DNA of 64,000 bases, taken from assembly GCF_002093115.1 (NCBI RefSeq), contig NZ_NAAD01000003.1, forward strand, positions 1 through 64,000, given 5' to 3'. The notes beneath the pieces were generated by a model. It did not search any database, had not been told where the DNA came from, and saw only the letters and a list, made by a program, of their open reading frames with translations. The translations under genes were made by a program, and so were the position numbers. Shown here piece after piece: positions 33,925 through 42,931 of this stretch (positions are counted from its first letter, which is position 1; the number at the start of each line of letters is the position of its first letter). The DNA comes from Geothermobacter hydrogeniphilus. GTDB taxonomy: Bacteria > Desulfobacterota > Desulfuromonadia > Desulfuromonadales > Geothermobacteraceae.

Positions 33925-34250
33925 TCCACCGCTGGCAGATTTTTACCGCCCTCAGCCTGTTGCTTTTCTTCCTGCTGGGAGTCTTGTGGCTGACCGGTAC
34001 CCGGCGCCGCGGACGGGAAGATGGTTCGCTGCTGGCTGCCCGTCGGCAACTGGTCGCCGGTCTGCAGTTGACCGATTTCGCCATCTGGACCGAGGCGCGT
34101 TACACCCGGCATCCTTCTCAGGCCGATTTTTTCACCCCCTTCCAGGATTTCCCCGGGGCCCTGGAGCATTTTCCCGCCGGTTCCCTGCTGGCGCCGCCGG
34201 TTTCGCATCCGTTGACGCGGCTGCGGGTTGCCAAAGCGAAGAGGCCCTGA
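33921..34250 (+). CDS. Small single-span membrane protein in the NosL/ABC cluster
   Basis: A protein of 109 residues with one N-terminal transmembrane helix (about 7-26) and a soluble domain with WTEARYTRHPSQADFFTPFQD and a Pro-rich end. I recognise no family. It overlaps the nosL-like gene (ATGA) and lies 3 bp before the permease gene, so it is an integral part of this operon, perhaps an accessory periplasmic subunit. Confidence 0.75.
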   Translation: MIHRWQIFTALSLLLFFLLGVLWLTGTRRRGREDGSLLAARRQLVAGLQLTDFAIWTEARYTRHPSQADFFTPFQDFPGALEHFPAGSLLAPPVSHPLTRLRVAKAKRP

Positions 34251-34253
34251 CCC

Positions 34254-35408
34254 GTGCGCCAGTTGAAGTTGCTGGAATATGCCCTCTCCGCTCTCTGGCG
34301 TCGCAAGGGGAAAACCTCTGCCATCCTGGTGGTCTATGTCCTGACCGTGGCGGCGCTGGCATCGGTGCTGTTTCTCACTCAGTCGCTGCGCACCGAGGCC
34401 GAGCTGCTGTTGAAGGATGCGCCCGAACTGGTGGTGCAGCGCCTGGCGGCCGGACGACATGCCCTGATTCCGGAGGATTACGCCGCCGTCATCGCCGCCA
34501 TCCCCGGGGTCGGCAAGGTGCAGCCACGGATCTGGGGCTACTACTACGATGCCCTGACCAAGGCCAACTACACCCTGATCGGCGTGCGTTCGAAGCAGGG
34601 GCCGATGCCGCTGCTTGCCGGGCGGCTGCCGACCGGAGCGGATGAGTGCGCGGTTGGGCAGGGAGTGGCCGAGATGCGCGATGTCGAGGTCGGTGATGAT
34701 CTGATCCTGATCGACGGTGACAATCTCGGTGTCAGCCTTGAGGTGGTGGGGGTTTTCGCCGCGGAATCTCGGCTGTTGACCAACGACCTGATCGTGCTTG
34801 AGGATGAAGCCCTGCGGCAGTTTTTCCGCCTGCCGGAAGGAGAGGCGACCGACCTCGCGGTGCAGGTCCACAATCCGCGTGAGGTCAACACCGTGGCCCG
34901 CAAGGTGGTGCGCCTGAAAGCGGATGCCCGGCCGATCACCCGCAGCGAGATTCTGCGTACCTACGATGCCGTTTTCAACTGGCGCAGCGGCATGTTGCTG
35001 TCCATTTTCATCGCCGCGCTGAGCGCCTTCGCTATCCTTGCCTGGGATAAGGCAACCGGGATCAGCGCCGAGGAGAAACATGAAATCGGCGTACTCAAGG
35101 CGATCGGCTGGGATACCGGGGATGTGCTGCTGCTGAAGTTCTGGGAGGGGTTGGCGTTGTCGCTGACGGCGGTGCTGCTCGGCCTGCTGGCGGCCTGGGT
35201 GCATGTCTTCTGGTTCGGCGCCCCGCTGCTGGCGATGGTGGTCAAGGGCTGGTCGGTTCTCTTCCCGGCCTTCGACCTGGTGCCGCGGGTCGAACTGCAG
35301 CAGCTGCTGGCGCTGATCCTGCTGACCGTGGCGCCCTACGTGGTGGCAACGGTGATTCCCTCCTGGAAAGCGGCGATCACCGATCCCGATACGGTACTGC
35401 GGGGGTAA
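34254..35408 (+). CDS. ABC transporter permease, MacB/FtsX type
   Basis: A protein of 384 residues. One N-terminal helix, a periplasmic domain of about 220 residues (about 50-265), and three C-terminal helices in the FtsX-like arrangement, with the conserved EEKHEIGVLKAIGWDTGDVL cytoplasmic loop and VIPSWKAAITDPDTVLRG ending. GTG start. These permeases are usually exporters or mechanotransmitters of lipoproteins or small molecules. The ATPase gene follows after a 200-bp hairpin repeat. Confidence 0.88.
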   Translation: MRQLKLLEYALSALWRRKGKTSAILVVYVLTVAALASVLFLTQSLRTEAELLLKDAPELVVQRLAAGRHALIPEDYAAVIAAIPGVGKVQPRIWGYYYDALTKANYTLIGVRSKQGPMPLLAGRLPTGADECAVGQGVAEMRDVEVGDDLILIDGDNLGVSLEVVGVFAAESRLLTNDLIVLEDEALRQFFRLPEGEATDLAVQVHNPREVNTVARKVVRLKADARPITRSEILRTYDAVFNWRSGMLLSIFIAALSAFAILAWDKATGISAEEKHEIGVLKAIGWDTGDVLLLKFWEGLALSLTAVLLGLLAAWVHVFWFGAPLLAMVVKGWSVLFPAFDLVPRVELQQLLALILLTVAPYVVATVIPSWKAAITDPDTVLRG

Positions 35409-35418
35409 CCCGTTATCG

Positions 35419-35586
35419 GGCCGCTAAGGTGCCAAGACGTTCAAGGACAATTTCAACGCAGAGCGGGAGAGAAGGAGAGGCGGAGAGGTCGTAGAGTTCA
35501 CTTCAGAAAAAAGATTTCTCTCCATCTTTGCCTCTCTCCGCCTCTGCGTTAAAAACAGGTTTTGACCTTTTGGGTGTCTTGGCGGC
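35419..35586. repeat. CCAAG/CTTGG hairpin repeat, copy between permease and ATPase genes
   Basis: Left arm GGCCGCTAAGGTGCCAAGACG and right arm GGGTGTCTTGGCGGC enclose a second inverted pair, AACGCAGAGCGGGAGAG.../...CTCTCCGCCTCTGCGTT, so almost the whole 168 bp can fold. No gene is visible. Confidence 0.75.
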
Positions 35587-35609
35587 ATCGAATATTGCAA
35601 GGTTCTGTC

Positions 35610-36287
35610 ATGATCCAACTGGAAAACGTCACCAAGATCTACAACCCGCGCCGACCTGACCGGGTCGAGGCGCTGCGTGGGCTGTCGCTGCGGATCCCGG
35701 CGGAAGGGGTGAGCGTGTTGCGGGGGCCGAGCGGGTCGGGCAAGAGTTCATTACTGTCGCTGATCGGCTGCATGGCGCGTCCGACCAGCGGCCGGGTGCT
35801 GGTCGAGGGGCGCGAGGTTTCGCGCCTGCCGGAGCGGTTTCTGACCGAGGTGCGGCGGGAAACGTTCGGTTTTATCTTCCAGCAGTTCAACCTGGTGCGG
35901 GCATTGTCGGTGCGGGAGAACGTGCTGCTGCCCCTCTATCCACTCGCCGAGGGTTTTTCCGCCATGCGCCGCCGGGCGGATCGGCTGCTGGAGCAGTTCG
36001 GACTTGCCGACAAGGCGCGGCGCCGGGTCGCGACCCTCTCCGGCGGGGAACAGCAGCGGGTCGCCATCGCCCGGGCGCTGATCAACAATCCGCGCATCAT
36101 TATTGCCGATGAGCCGACCGCCCATCTCGACAGCCGTCTTTCCGGCGAGCTGCTGACGGCCCTGCAGCAGCTCGCTGCGGAGGGGCGCACGGTGATCATC
36201 GCCACCCATGATCGTCTGGCGGCCGAGCATCCGATGGTGGACCGGCGTTTTGAGTTGCGCGACGGGCTGCTGGTGGAGGCGGCGTGA
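35610..36287 (+). CDS. ABC transporter ATP-binding protein, MacB/LolD type
   Basis: A protein of 225 residues. Walker A GPSGSGKSS near 37, Q-loop FQQFN, signature LSGGEQQR, Walker B IIIADEPTAHLD, H-loop ATHD. It pairs with the FtsX-type permease just upstream. The start at ATG 35610 follows GCAAGG; the longer frame from 35562 would begin inside the upstream hairpin repeat. The stop overlaps the next gene. Confidence 0.93.
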   Translation: MIQLENVTKIYNPRRPDRVEALRGLSLRIPAEGVSVLRGPSGSGKSSLLSLIGCMARPTSGRVLVEGREVSRLPERFLTEVRRETFGFIFQQFNLVRALSVRENVLLPLYPLAEGFSAMRRRADRLLEQFGLADKARRRVATLSGGEQQRVAIARALINNPRIIIADEPTAHLDSRLSGELLTALQQLAAEGRTVIIATHDRLAAEHPMVDRRFELRDGLLVEAA

Positions 36288-37285
36288 TACTTCATCCCGG
36301 TATCCTGGCGTTGCTGTTCGGCTCCGGCCTTTCCCTGTTGCTGCTGAGCCTGGCCGTGCCGCTGGCCATCCGGGTGCTGCGGCGCTGGAATCCCGCTTCC
36401 AGCGATGCCGGGCAACTGCTGCTGGAGAGGCAGACCTACCTGCTGTCGACCCTGGTCAGCTATGCCTGCGGTTTTCAGCTGCTGGCGCTGCTGCTCTACG
36501 TCTTTACCGCCGACAATCTTCACCAGCAGTTTGTCGGCGCCATGTGTGCCACCGGCACCTTCAATGCCAATCCGGTCGGCTGGACGCTGCTTAAGCTGAA
36601 GCTGCTGCTCTTTTTTGCCGCCGGTCTGTGGCTGGTTTTCAACAGCATCACCCGGCTGGCCGCCGATTATCCCCTGACGCGTCTCAAATATGCCCTGCTG
36701 CTGGCACTCTGGCCGCCGGCGCTGCTCGACCTGGTCTGGCAGCTGCAGTTTTTCCTTGGGCTGGAACCGCAGATCATCACCTCCTGCTGCGGGTCACTCT
36801 TCAGCGCCGCCGGCAGCGGGGTGGCCAGCGGCCTCGCTGAACTGCCGCTGGTGCCGATGATGTGGACGTTCTACGGCGGCGCCGCGCTGCTGCTGATGTT
36901 GCTCGCCGCACAACTGCGATTCCGGGGAGGCTGGCTGCGTTACCTGGCGGCTGTCTGCGGGGTCGTTTTTTTCGGTCTTGCCCTGGCGGCGATGGTGACC
37001 TTCATTTCGGTCTACATCTACCAGCTGCCGAGTCACCATTGTCCCTTCGACATCCTGCAGAGCGGCTATGACTGGATCGGCTATCCGATCTACCTGGGGC
37101 TGTTCGGGGGCGTGTTCTGTACTCTGGTCACGGGGCTTTACGCATGGCTGCGGCGGGTGCCGTCACTGGAACCGCTGGTGCGGAGGAAGGAACGTTTCTG
37201 GACTCTGGCGGCGCTGCTGCTGCTGGTGCTGTTCCTGATCCTCAGCGGCTGGCCGGTGGTGACCGGGCCGTTCCGGATGGTTTAG
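36284..37285 (+). CDS. Multipass membrane protein in the NosL/ABC cluster
   Basis: A protein of 333 residues with about eight transmembrane helices. Notable pairs are MCATGTFNANPVGW, TSCCGSLFS and SHHCPFDIL, where Cys/His residues near membrane boundaries could bind copper or heme. No family recognised. It overlaps the ATPase gene (ATGA), so it is the last gene of the nosL-small protein-permease-ATPase operon. Confidence 0.8.
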   Translation: MILHPGILALLFGSGLSLLLLSLAVPLAIRVLRRWNPASSDAGQLLLERQTYLLSTLVSYACGFQLLALLLYVFTADNLHQQFVGAMCATGTFNANPVGWTLLKLKLLLFFAAGLWLVFNSITRLAADYPLTRLKYALLLALWPPALLDLVWQLQFFLGLEPQIITSCCGSLFSAAGSGVASGLAELPLVPMMWTFYGGAALLLMLLAAQLRFRGGWLRYLAAVCGVVFFGLALAAMVTFISVYIYQLPSHHCPFDILQSGYDWIGYPIYLGLFGGVFCTLVTGLYAWLRRVPSLEPLVRRKERFWTLAALLLLVLFLILSGWPVVTGPFRMV

Positions 37286-37373
37286 GCGGCCCTTTGGGCC
37301 GCCGGGTGTTGGGCGTCGGGCGCTCGGCGCTGGGTTGCCGGGATTTTGCATCAGTTGTTTCAGGCGGAATGAC

Positions 37374-37407
37374 AAAAAAGCCGACTCCGAATGGGGGCGG
37401 CTTTTTC
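37374..37407 (+). terminator. Probable rho-independent terminator
   Basis: AAAAAGCCG...CGGCTTTTT hairpin between the convergent ABC-cluster gene and the rubrerythrin-like gene. A separate perfect GGCGGCCC-TTT-GGGCCGCC hairpin lies directly after the membrane protein stop (37286-37306). Confidence 0.7.
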
Positions 37408-37435
37408 AATTTCTGCTGTATTGTATTTTCCTGCT

Positions 37436-37897
37436 TCAGCCCGACTGCCCGAGCATGGCGCGGTAATCCTCCTCGACCAGCAGCATGTGCTGGTGGGTGG
37501 AGCCGGCGTTGGCGAGGTAGACGTTTCGGATCGTTTCGTCGTCGATTTTTTCCGCCATCGCCCGCAACTGTTTTTCGAGGGCGTCCTCCTGTTCGATGGC
37601 CAGTTCCAGGGCGAGACGCTCGTCGAAGTCGTTGAGCATCGCCTTCTGCAACGCCTTCCACCAGTCCGAATCGGTGTCCGGAGCGGCCGCCATCATGCTG
37701 TCGAAATCGGGAAGATCATTGCCGGGGTAGGCCTGGTAGAAGGTCAGGGCATGCTGACGCTCCTCCCGGCCGAGGATCTCGAACGTTTTTCGGACCCTTT
37801 CATCGACCGCCTTTTCGGCGGCAAAAAAATAATAATCCATCGCGTCCTTTTCGGTCTGGATCGCGTCTTTAAGGGCTTCGTTCAGATCAAAATGCAT
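37436..37897 (-). CDS. Ferritin-like/rubrerythrin-family protein
   Basis: A protein of 153 residues, a four-helix bundle. Di-iron ligand motifs: TEKDAMDYYFFAAE, EERQHALTFYQ (ExxH), LELAIEQEDALEKQL and HQHMLLVEEDYR. No rubredoxin Cys4 domain follows, so it is not a full rubrerythrin. Role inferred: oxidative-stress or iron handling. ATG 37897 with AAGGAG upstream. A TATACT box on the minus strand within GTATACTGTATAC-like sequence (near 37919-37933) may be the promoter. Confidence 0.85.
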   Translation of the reverse strand: MHFDLNEALKDAIQTEKDAMDYYFFAAEKAVDERVRKTFEILGREERQHALTFYQAYPGNDLPDFDSMMAAAPDTDSDWWKALQKAMLNDFDERLALELAIEQEDALEKQLRAMAEKIDDETIRNVYLANAGSTHQHMLLVEEDYRAMLGQSG

Positions 37898-38003
37898 GTG
37901 GGACAGCTCCTTCTGGATAGTATACTGTATACAATGGTAGCATGGTTGAAGCAGACAATTCCAGTTTAAAAAGGGCAGACGGAAACCGTCGGAGCCGAAA
38001 CAG

Positions 38004-38037
38004 GAACGCCCCCGGAGGCTGTCATCCGGGGGCGTTC
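38004..38037. terminator. Strong palindromic terminator, probably bidirectional
   Basis: Perfect 13-bp stem GAACGCCCCCGGA / TCCGGGGGCGTTC with an 8-nt loop. It lies 8 bp from the 3' end of tRNA-Thr on the minus strand; the T-rich side (TTCTTTTC) faces the plus strand. Confidence 0.75.
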
Positions 38038-38045
38038 TTTTCAAC

Positions 38046-38121
38046 TGGAGCCGCTAATCCGATTCGAACGGACGACCTGCTCATTACGAGTGAGCTGCTC
38101 TACCAGCTGAGCTATAGCGGC
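38046..38121 (-). tRNA. tRNA-Thr (anticodon CGT)
   Basis: A complete cloverleaf on the minus strand: acceptor GCCGCTA / TAGCGGC, D-arm GCTCAGCTGGTAGAGC, anticodon stem GCTCA/TGAGC with loop CTCGTAA (anticodon CGT, reads ACG), T-arm GTTCGAATC, discriminator T and an encoded CCA. 76 nt. Confidence 0.95.
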
Positions 38122-38195
38122 CGATACAATCGAGGTCCTGTAATTACCTCAATTTGTCCGTCCTGTCAATTGTTCGATGAGTGCGGGAGTATGGC

Positions 38196-39683
38196 TCATT
38201 CCGTGCGGACCTTGCTGATCGCCTCATCCCAGCCGGCGATCAATTCCCGTCTCAGTCCTGCGGCCATCTGCGGCTTGAAGTCTGACTGACACTGCCACTG
38301 TGCGGCGATCTCATCGAGGGATGCATAACTGCCGGCCTGCAGCCCGGCCAGGCAGGCGGCCCCGAGGGCGGTGGTTTCGGTGACTTCCGGTCTTTCAACC
38401 GGCAGGTCGAGCAGGTCGGCGAGAAACTGGCAGAACCAGTTGTTGGCGACCATGCCGCCGTCGATTCGCAGGGCGGTGGGGGGCACCGCGCCGTCGGCGG
38501 CCATGGCGGTCATCAGGTCGCGGGTCTGGTAAACGACCGATTCGAGGGTGGCGCGGGCGATTTCGGCGATGCCGGTGTCGCGGGTCAGGCCGAAGAGGGC
38601 GCCGCGTGCCTGCGGATCCCAGTGCGGAGCGCCGAGTCCGGTAAAGGCCGGGACCAGGTAGACACCGTGGTTGGAGCCGAGCCCGGCCGCCAGTTGTTCG
38701 GTTTCGGCGGCGTTGGTGATCAGTTTCAGGTTGTCACGAATCCATTGCACCGCCGCTCCGGCGATGAAGATTGAACCTTCGACGGCGTAGCTGGTTTGGC
38801 CGGCGATCCGCCAGGCGATGGTGGTCAGCAGCCGGTTGCCGGATCGGATCGGCGAATTTCCGGTGTTCATCAGCACAAAACAGCCGGTGCCGTAGGTACT
38901 CTTGGTCATTCCCGGCGCGAAGCAGGCCTGGCCGATGGCGGCTGCCTGCTGGTCGCCGGCGATGCCGAGGATCGGCAGGCGGCAGCCGAAGATGGCCGGG
39001 TCGGTTTCGCCAAAGTCGGCAGTGCAATCGTTCACGTCGGGCAACAGCGAAGCGGGGATGTCGAACAGGTCGAGCAGATGTGGATCCCACTGCTGACTGT
39101 GAATGTTGAACAGCAGGGTTCGGGAGGCGTTGGTGATGTCAGTGGCATGGACCTTCCCCCCGGTCAGGTGCCAGAGCAGGAAGCTGTCGATGGTGCCGAA
39201 GGCCAGTTTCCCGGCCTCAGCACGCTGTCTGGCGCCGGGGATGTTTTCAAGCATCCAGCGTAGCTTGCTGGCCGAGAAATAGGGATCGAGCAGCAACCCG
39301 GTCCTGGCACTGACGCTCTCCTCATGCCCCTGATGTTTCAGATTGTTGCAATAATCCGCGGTGCGTCGATCCTGCCAGACGATGGCATTGTAAATGGGTT
39401 TGCCGCTGTCCCGCTCCCAGAGCAGGGTGGTTTCACGCTGGTTGGTGATGCCGATGGCCTGCACGGTCAGACCTTTGCTGCCGGCTTCGTCAAGGGCCTT
39501 GCGGCAGACGGCAAGGGTGGTGCGCAGGATTTCTTCGGGATCATGCTCGACCCAGCCGTCTTGCGGGTAATGCTGACGGAACTCCTGCTGGGCGGTTGCT
39601 GAAGGTCGGCCGTTGCGGTCGAAAACAATGGCGCGACTGCTGGTGGTTCCCTGATCAATGGCGAGTATGGCCGTCCTGTCCAT
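38196..39683 (-). CDS. glpK: Glycerol kinase
   Basis: A protein of 495 residues, the normal length. FGGY-kinase signatures: [13 protein letters not shown] at the N-terminus (phosphate 1), [27 protein letters not shown], and [18 protein letters not shown] in the C-terminal domain. It phosphorylates glycerol to sn-glycerol 3-phosphate. It diverges from glpR across a spacer with two palindromes and supplies the substrate for GlpD encoded at 47103. Confidence 0.97.
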   Translation of the reverse strand: MDRTAILAIDQGTTSSRAIVFDRNGRPSATAQQEFRQHYPQDGWVEHDPEEILRTTLAVCRKALDEAGSKGLTVQAIGITNQRETTLLWERDSGKPIYNAIVWQDRRTADYCNNLKHQGHEESVSARTGLLLDPYFSASKLRWMLENIPGARQRAEAGKLAFGTIDSFLLWHLTGGKVHATDITNASRTLLFNIHSQQWDPHLLDLFDIPASLLPDVNDCTADFGETDPAIFGCRLPILGIAGDQQAAAIGQACFAPGMTKSTYGTGCFVLMNTGNSPIRSGNRLLTTIAWRIAGQTSYAVEGSIFIAGAAVQWIRDNLKLITNAAETEQLAAGLGSNHGVYLVPAFTGLGAPHWDPQARGALFGLTRDTGIAEIARATLESVVYQTRDLMTAMAADGAVPPTALRIDGGMVANNWFCQFLADLLDLPVERPEVTETTALGAACLAGLQAGSYASLDEIAAQWQCQSDFKPQMAAGLRRELIAGWDEAISKVRTE

Positions 39684-39746
39684 GGGAGTCTCCTTGAAAA
39701 GATGTTCTTATCATCAATATTCTGGCGGAAAAGTCAACACGTCGCG

Positions 39747-39762
39747 TTTTCACAAGTGAAAA
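39747..39762. promoter_or_regulatory. Palindrome 1 in the glpK-glpR spacer (candidate operator)
   Basis: Perfect inverted repeat TTTTCAC-AA-GTGAAAA, 64 bp upstream of glpK. A binding site for GlpR or another regulator is plausible from position alone. Confidence 0.4.
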
Positions 39763-39797
39763 AAATCTTGCAATATTTTGGGTGAAGTGAATATTAT

Positions 39798-39813
39798 TGT
39801 TTGGAAACAAACA
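39798..39813. promoter_or_regulatory. Palindrome 2 in the glpK-glpR spacer (candidate GlpR operator)
   Basis: Perfect 6-bp arms TGTTTG-GAAA-CAAACA, about 50 bp upstream of glpR. DeoR-family regulators bind such inverted repeats; autoregulation and control of glpK are inferred. Confidence 0.45.
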
Positions 39814-39862
39814 TTGTTTGCGGTGTTGCCCTCGGGCTTCGTCATGCGTCTGCGGTGGAAAA

Positions 39863-40627
39863 ATGAATAAACGTCAGGAAGAAATTCTGCAGCTGGCCCA
39901 GCATCAGGGGTTTGTCTCGATCGAGGCGCTGGCGCAGGCTTTTTGCGTAACGACCCAGACGATTCGGCGTGATATCAACGAACTTTGCAATCAGCAATTG
40001 CTGACCCGATATCATGGTGGCGCCGCCCCGGCATCGAGTGTGGAAAATGTCGATTATTCGGCGCGCAAGGTTCTGTGTCTGGATGAGAAGCGGAGAATCG
40101 CAGCGCTGTTGGCCAGTCATATTCCCGATCGGGCGTCTCTGTTTATCAATCTCGGGACCACGACTGAAGAGATTGCCAAGGCCCTCCTGGATCATGTCGG
40201 TCTCCGGGTGATAACCAATAACCTTAATGTTGCCGCGGCCTTATGTGACAATCCAAGCTTTGAAGTGATTATTGCCGGCGGCGTCGTGCGGCAACGCGAT
40301 CGAGGCATTACCGGAGAGGCGACCATCGACTTTATCCGGCAGTTTAAGGTTGATTTCGGCATCATCGGGATATCCAGTATCGATGAAGACGGTGCCCTGC
40401 TGGATTTTGATTACCGCGAGGTTCGTGTGGCTCAGGCGATTATTGAGAATTCCCGCCAGTTGCTGCTGGCTGCAGATCACAGTAAGTTCGGTCGCAGCGC
40501 GCTGGTTCGACTCGGCCATCTTTCTCAGGTCGATGCTCTCTATACCGATCAGATGCCATCGTCGGCAATTACCGCCATTCTGGATGAAAATCATGCGGCA
40601 CTGCATCTGGCCGGTCCCGCCCCGTGA
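39863..40627 (+). CDS. glpR: DeoR-family transcriptional repressor, GlpR-like
   Basis: A protein of 254 residues. N-terminal DeoR helix-turn-helix (KRQEEILQLAQHQGFVSIEALAQAF..TTQTIRRDIN, residues 3-40) and the C-terminal sugar-phosphate sensor domain (INLGTTTEEIA, VITNNLNVAA, GVVRQRDRGITG, and AADHSKFGR near the end). It presumably responds to glycerol 3-phosphate. The start at ATG 39863 has GGTGGAA upstream. It sits between glpK and the glycerol ABC importer genes, both likely targets. Confidence 0.92.
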   Translation: MNKRQEEILQLAQHQGFVSIEALAQAFCVTTQTIRRDINELCNQQLLTRYHGGAAPASSVENVDYSARKVLCLDEKRRIAALLASHIPDRASLFINLGTTTEEIAKALLDHVGLRVITNNLNVAAALCDNPSFEVIIAGGVVRQRDRGITGEATIDFIRQFKVDFGIIGISSIDEDGALLDFDYREVRVAQAIIENSRQLLLAADHSKFGRSALVRLGHLSQVDALYTDQMPSSAITAILDENHAALHLAGPAP

Positions 40628-40711
40628 AGGCAATGCGGATGTTCAGTAACGAGCATAATCGAAAGAACGCTCCTCGTTTGAATGCCACAATAGCCCGGAT
40701 ATTTTTTTCTT

Positions 40712-41818
40712 ATGTCGCTACAGCTTGAAAACCTGAGCAAGTCGGTTGGACCGAATCTGCATATTGATGATGTCTCGCTCTCTCTGGAACCCGGAACATT
40801 CAACGTTCTGCTTGGCCGCACCCTTGCCGGCAAGACGACCCTGATGCGTCTCATGGCCGGGCTGGAAAAGCCCAGTACGGGGAGAGTGCTGATGGATGGT
40901 CGGGATGTCACCCGGGTACCGGTACGCAAGCGCAATGTCGCCATGGTTTACCAGCAGTTCATCAATTATCCTTCCCTTTCTGTCTACAGGAATATTGCTT
41001 CTCCGCTGAAATTGGCGCGGGTGCCGGATGCCGAGATTGATCGTCGGGTACGCGAGGTTGCAGAAATCCTCCACATTGAAGCGCTGCTCGATCGTTTTCC
41101 CGAAGAACTTTCGGGAGGACAGCAACAGCGTACGGCGATGGCGCGGGCTCTGGTCAAGGATGCCGAACTGTTGTTGCTCGATGAACCGTTGGTCAACCTC
41201 GATTACAAGCTGCGGGAGGAATTACGCGGGGAACTGCGCAGTATTTTTGAACGGCGTAAGTCGATTGTTGTTTACGCCACGACTGAACCGCTTGAGGCTT
41301 TGACGCTGGGTGGTAATTGCGCGGTCCTTGACGAAGGCCGCCTGGTGCAGTTCGGGCCGACGGTCGAGGTCTATCAGCGGCCGGCATCAACCCGGATCGC
41401 GGAAATATTCAGCGACCCGGCAATGAACTTTGTCGAGGGCAGAATCGGTGACGGTGAATTGCGGCTCGGGACAGCACCTCCGGTGCCGTTGCCGGAGCAC
41501 CTCAGCGAACTGGCTGCCGGTCATCATCGTTTCGGGATGCGAGCCAGTCACCTTGCCCTTACTCCTCAGTCTGACCGGGATGTCAGCTTTCCGGCGATTG
41601 CCGATATGACAGAGATCAGTGGTTCGGAAACCTTTATTCATGTCCGTCACAACGGTGATGCCTGGGTCGCCCAGCAGCCGGGGGTGCACAGTTGTTCTCT
41701 GGGTGAACCCTTGCAGGTCTATGTCGACGCCAGTCTTCTTTTTGCTTTCAGTTCCCAGGGGCAATTGCTTGCGGCTCCATCCTCTTTCCCTGCCAGGCTC
41801 CGGCCTGAATCTCTTTGA
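40712..41818 (+). CDS. glpS: Glycerol ABC importer ATPase, GlpS-like
   Basis: A protein of 368 residues: MalK/UgpC-type ATPase plus C-terminal TOBE-like domain. Signature LSGGQQQR and Walker B LLLLDEPLVNLD are intact. The Walker A reads GRTLAGKTT (third Gly replaced by Ala), and the H-loop reads ATTEP where ATHDQ is usual, so its own nucleotide site is degenerate. It should pair with the next ATPase. First gene of a GlpSTPQV-type importer described for rhizobial glycerol uptake. Confidence 0.88.
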   Translation: MSLQLENLSKSVGPNLHIDDVSLSLEPGTFNVLLGRTLAGKTTLMRLMAGLEKPSTGRVLMDGRDVTRVPVRKRNVAMVYQQFINYPSLSVYRNIASPLKLARVPDAEIDRRVREVAEILHIEALLDRFPEELSGGQQQRTAMARALVKDAELLLLDEPLVNLDYKLREELRGELRSIFERRKSIVVYATTEPLEALTLGGNCAVLDEGRLVQFGPTVEVYQRPASTRIAEIFSDPAMNFVEGRIGDGELRLGTAPPVPLPEHLSELAAGHHRFGMRASHLALTPQSDRDVSFPAIADMTEISGSETFIHVRHNGDAWVAQQPGVHSCSLGEPLQVYVDASLLFAFSSQGQLLAAPSSFPARLRPESL

Positions 41819-41830
41819 GGCCGTTATCTC

Positions 41831-42931
41831 ATGGCGCTTATCGAATTAAAAAACCTTGCCCACTCCTACCATCCCCATCCCGCCGGGGAAAACGATTATG
41901 CCCTGCGACGCATGAACCACAGCTGGCAGGACGGCCGGGCCTACGCTCTGCTTGGACCTTCCGGATGCGGCAAGACAACTCTTCTGAATATCATTTCCGG
42001 CCTGCAGAAGCCTTCTGAGGGACAGGTCCTGTTCGACGGCCTGGAGGTGACTGCTCTGCCGCCGGAACAACGCAACATCGCCCAGGTCTTCCAGTTCCCG
42101 GTGATCTACGACACCATGACGGTGTTCGACAACCTCGCTTTTCCGTTGCGTAATCGTGGAGTTGCCGTCACTCAGGTTCGCCGGAGGGTTAAAGAGGTTG
42201 CTGAGATGCTGGAGTTGAGCGAGGTGCTGAACAAGCGGGCCGCCAATCTCAGTGCCGATGCAAAACAGAAGATTTCCCTTGGTCGCGGTCTGGTTCGCAG
42301 TGATGTGGCGGCCATTCTCTTTGACGAGCCGTTGACGGTTATCGACCCGCATCTGAAGTGGTCCCTGCGACGCAAGCTGAAGCAAATTCATGCCCGTTTC
42401 AAACTGACCATGGTTTATGTAACTCATGATCAGCTTGAAGCCCTGACCTTTGCCGATCAGGTTGTGGTCATGCATGCCGGACAGGTGGTACAGATCGGCA
42501 GTCCGCAGGAACTTTTCGAAACGCCGAGTCACACCTTTGTCGGCTATTTTATCGGCAGCCCCGGCATGAATATCATGCCTTGCCGGCTTGGGGTGAATGG
42601 TGTTCAGGTTGAAGGTTTTGAAATCGCCCTTGAGCCACGGCTGCTGCAGGCTGCTGCCGATGCGCAGGGCAATCTGGAAGTTGGTATCCGCCCCGAATTC
42701 CTGCAGCTCGCTGACACGGCACGCCCTGGCGGGGTGCCGGTGGAACTGTGTACGGTGGAAGACCTCGGCACTTACCGCATTGTCACGGTGGCGATGGGGA
42801 GTCAGCAGTTGAAGATCAAGCTGGATGAGGCCGTTCCCCTTCCCGGAGGCTCCTTGCGAGTCCACTTCCCTCCAGCCTGGACACGGCTTTACGCCGACAG
42901 TCACCTGGTTTCGGGAGATGGTGATGAATAA
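41831..42931 (+). CDS. glpT: Glycerol ABC importer ATPase, GlpT-like
   Basis: A protein of 366 residues. Walker A GPSGCGKTT, Q-loop FQFPVIYD, Walker B ILFDEPLTVID and H-loop VTHDQLEAL are canonical. The signature is LSADAKQK in place of LSGGQ. This complements the GlpS defects, giving one consensus and one degenerate ATP site in a heterodimer. It starts 12 bp after GlpS and its stop overlaps the permease start. Confidence 0.88.
   Translation: MALIELKNLAHSYHPHPAGENDYALRRMNHSWQDGRAYALLGPSGCGKTTLLNIISGLQKPSEGQVLFDGLEVTALPPEQRNIAQVFQFPVIYDTMTVFDNLAFPLRNRGVAVTQVRRRVKEVAEMLELSEVLNKRAANLSADAKQKISLGRGLVRSDVAAILFDEPLTVIDPHLKWSLRRKLKQIHARFKLTMVYVTHDQLEALTFADQVVVMHAGQVVQIGSPQELFETPSHTFVGYFIGSPGMNIMPCRLGVNGVQVEGFEIALEPRLLQAAADAQGNLEVGIRPEFLQLADTARPGGVPVELCTVEDLGTYRIVTVAMGSQQLKIKLDEAVPLPGGSLRVHFPPAWTRLYADSHLVSGDGDE

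Noticed and set aside
38046-38121. tRNA-Thr as an integration site of a genomic island.
   Set aside because: No integrase gene and no direct repeat of the tRNA 3' end are visible nearby in the window.
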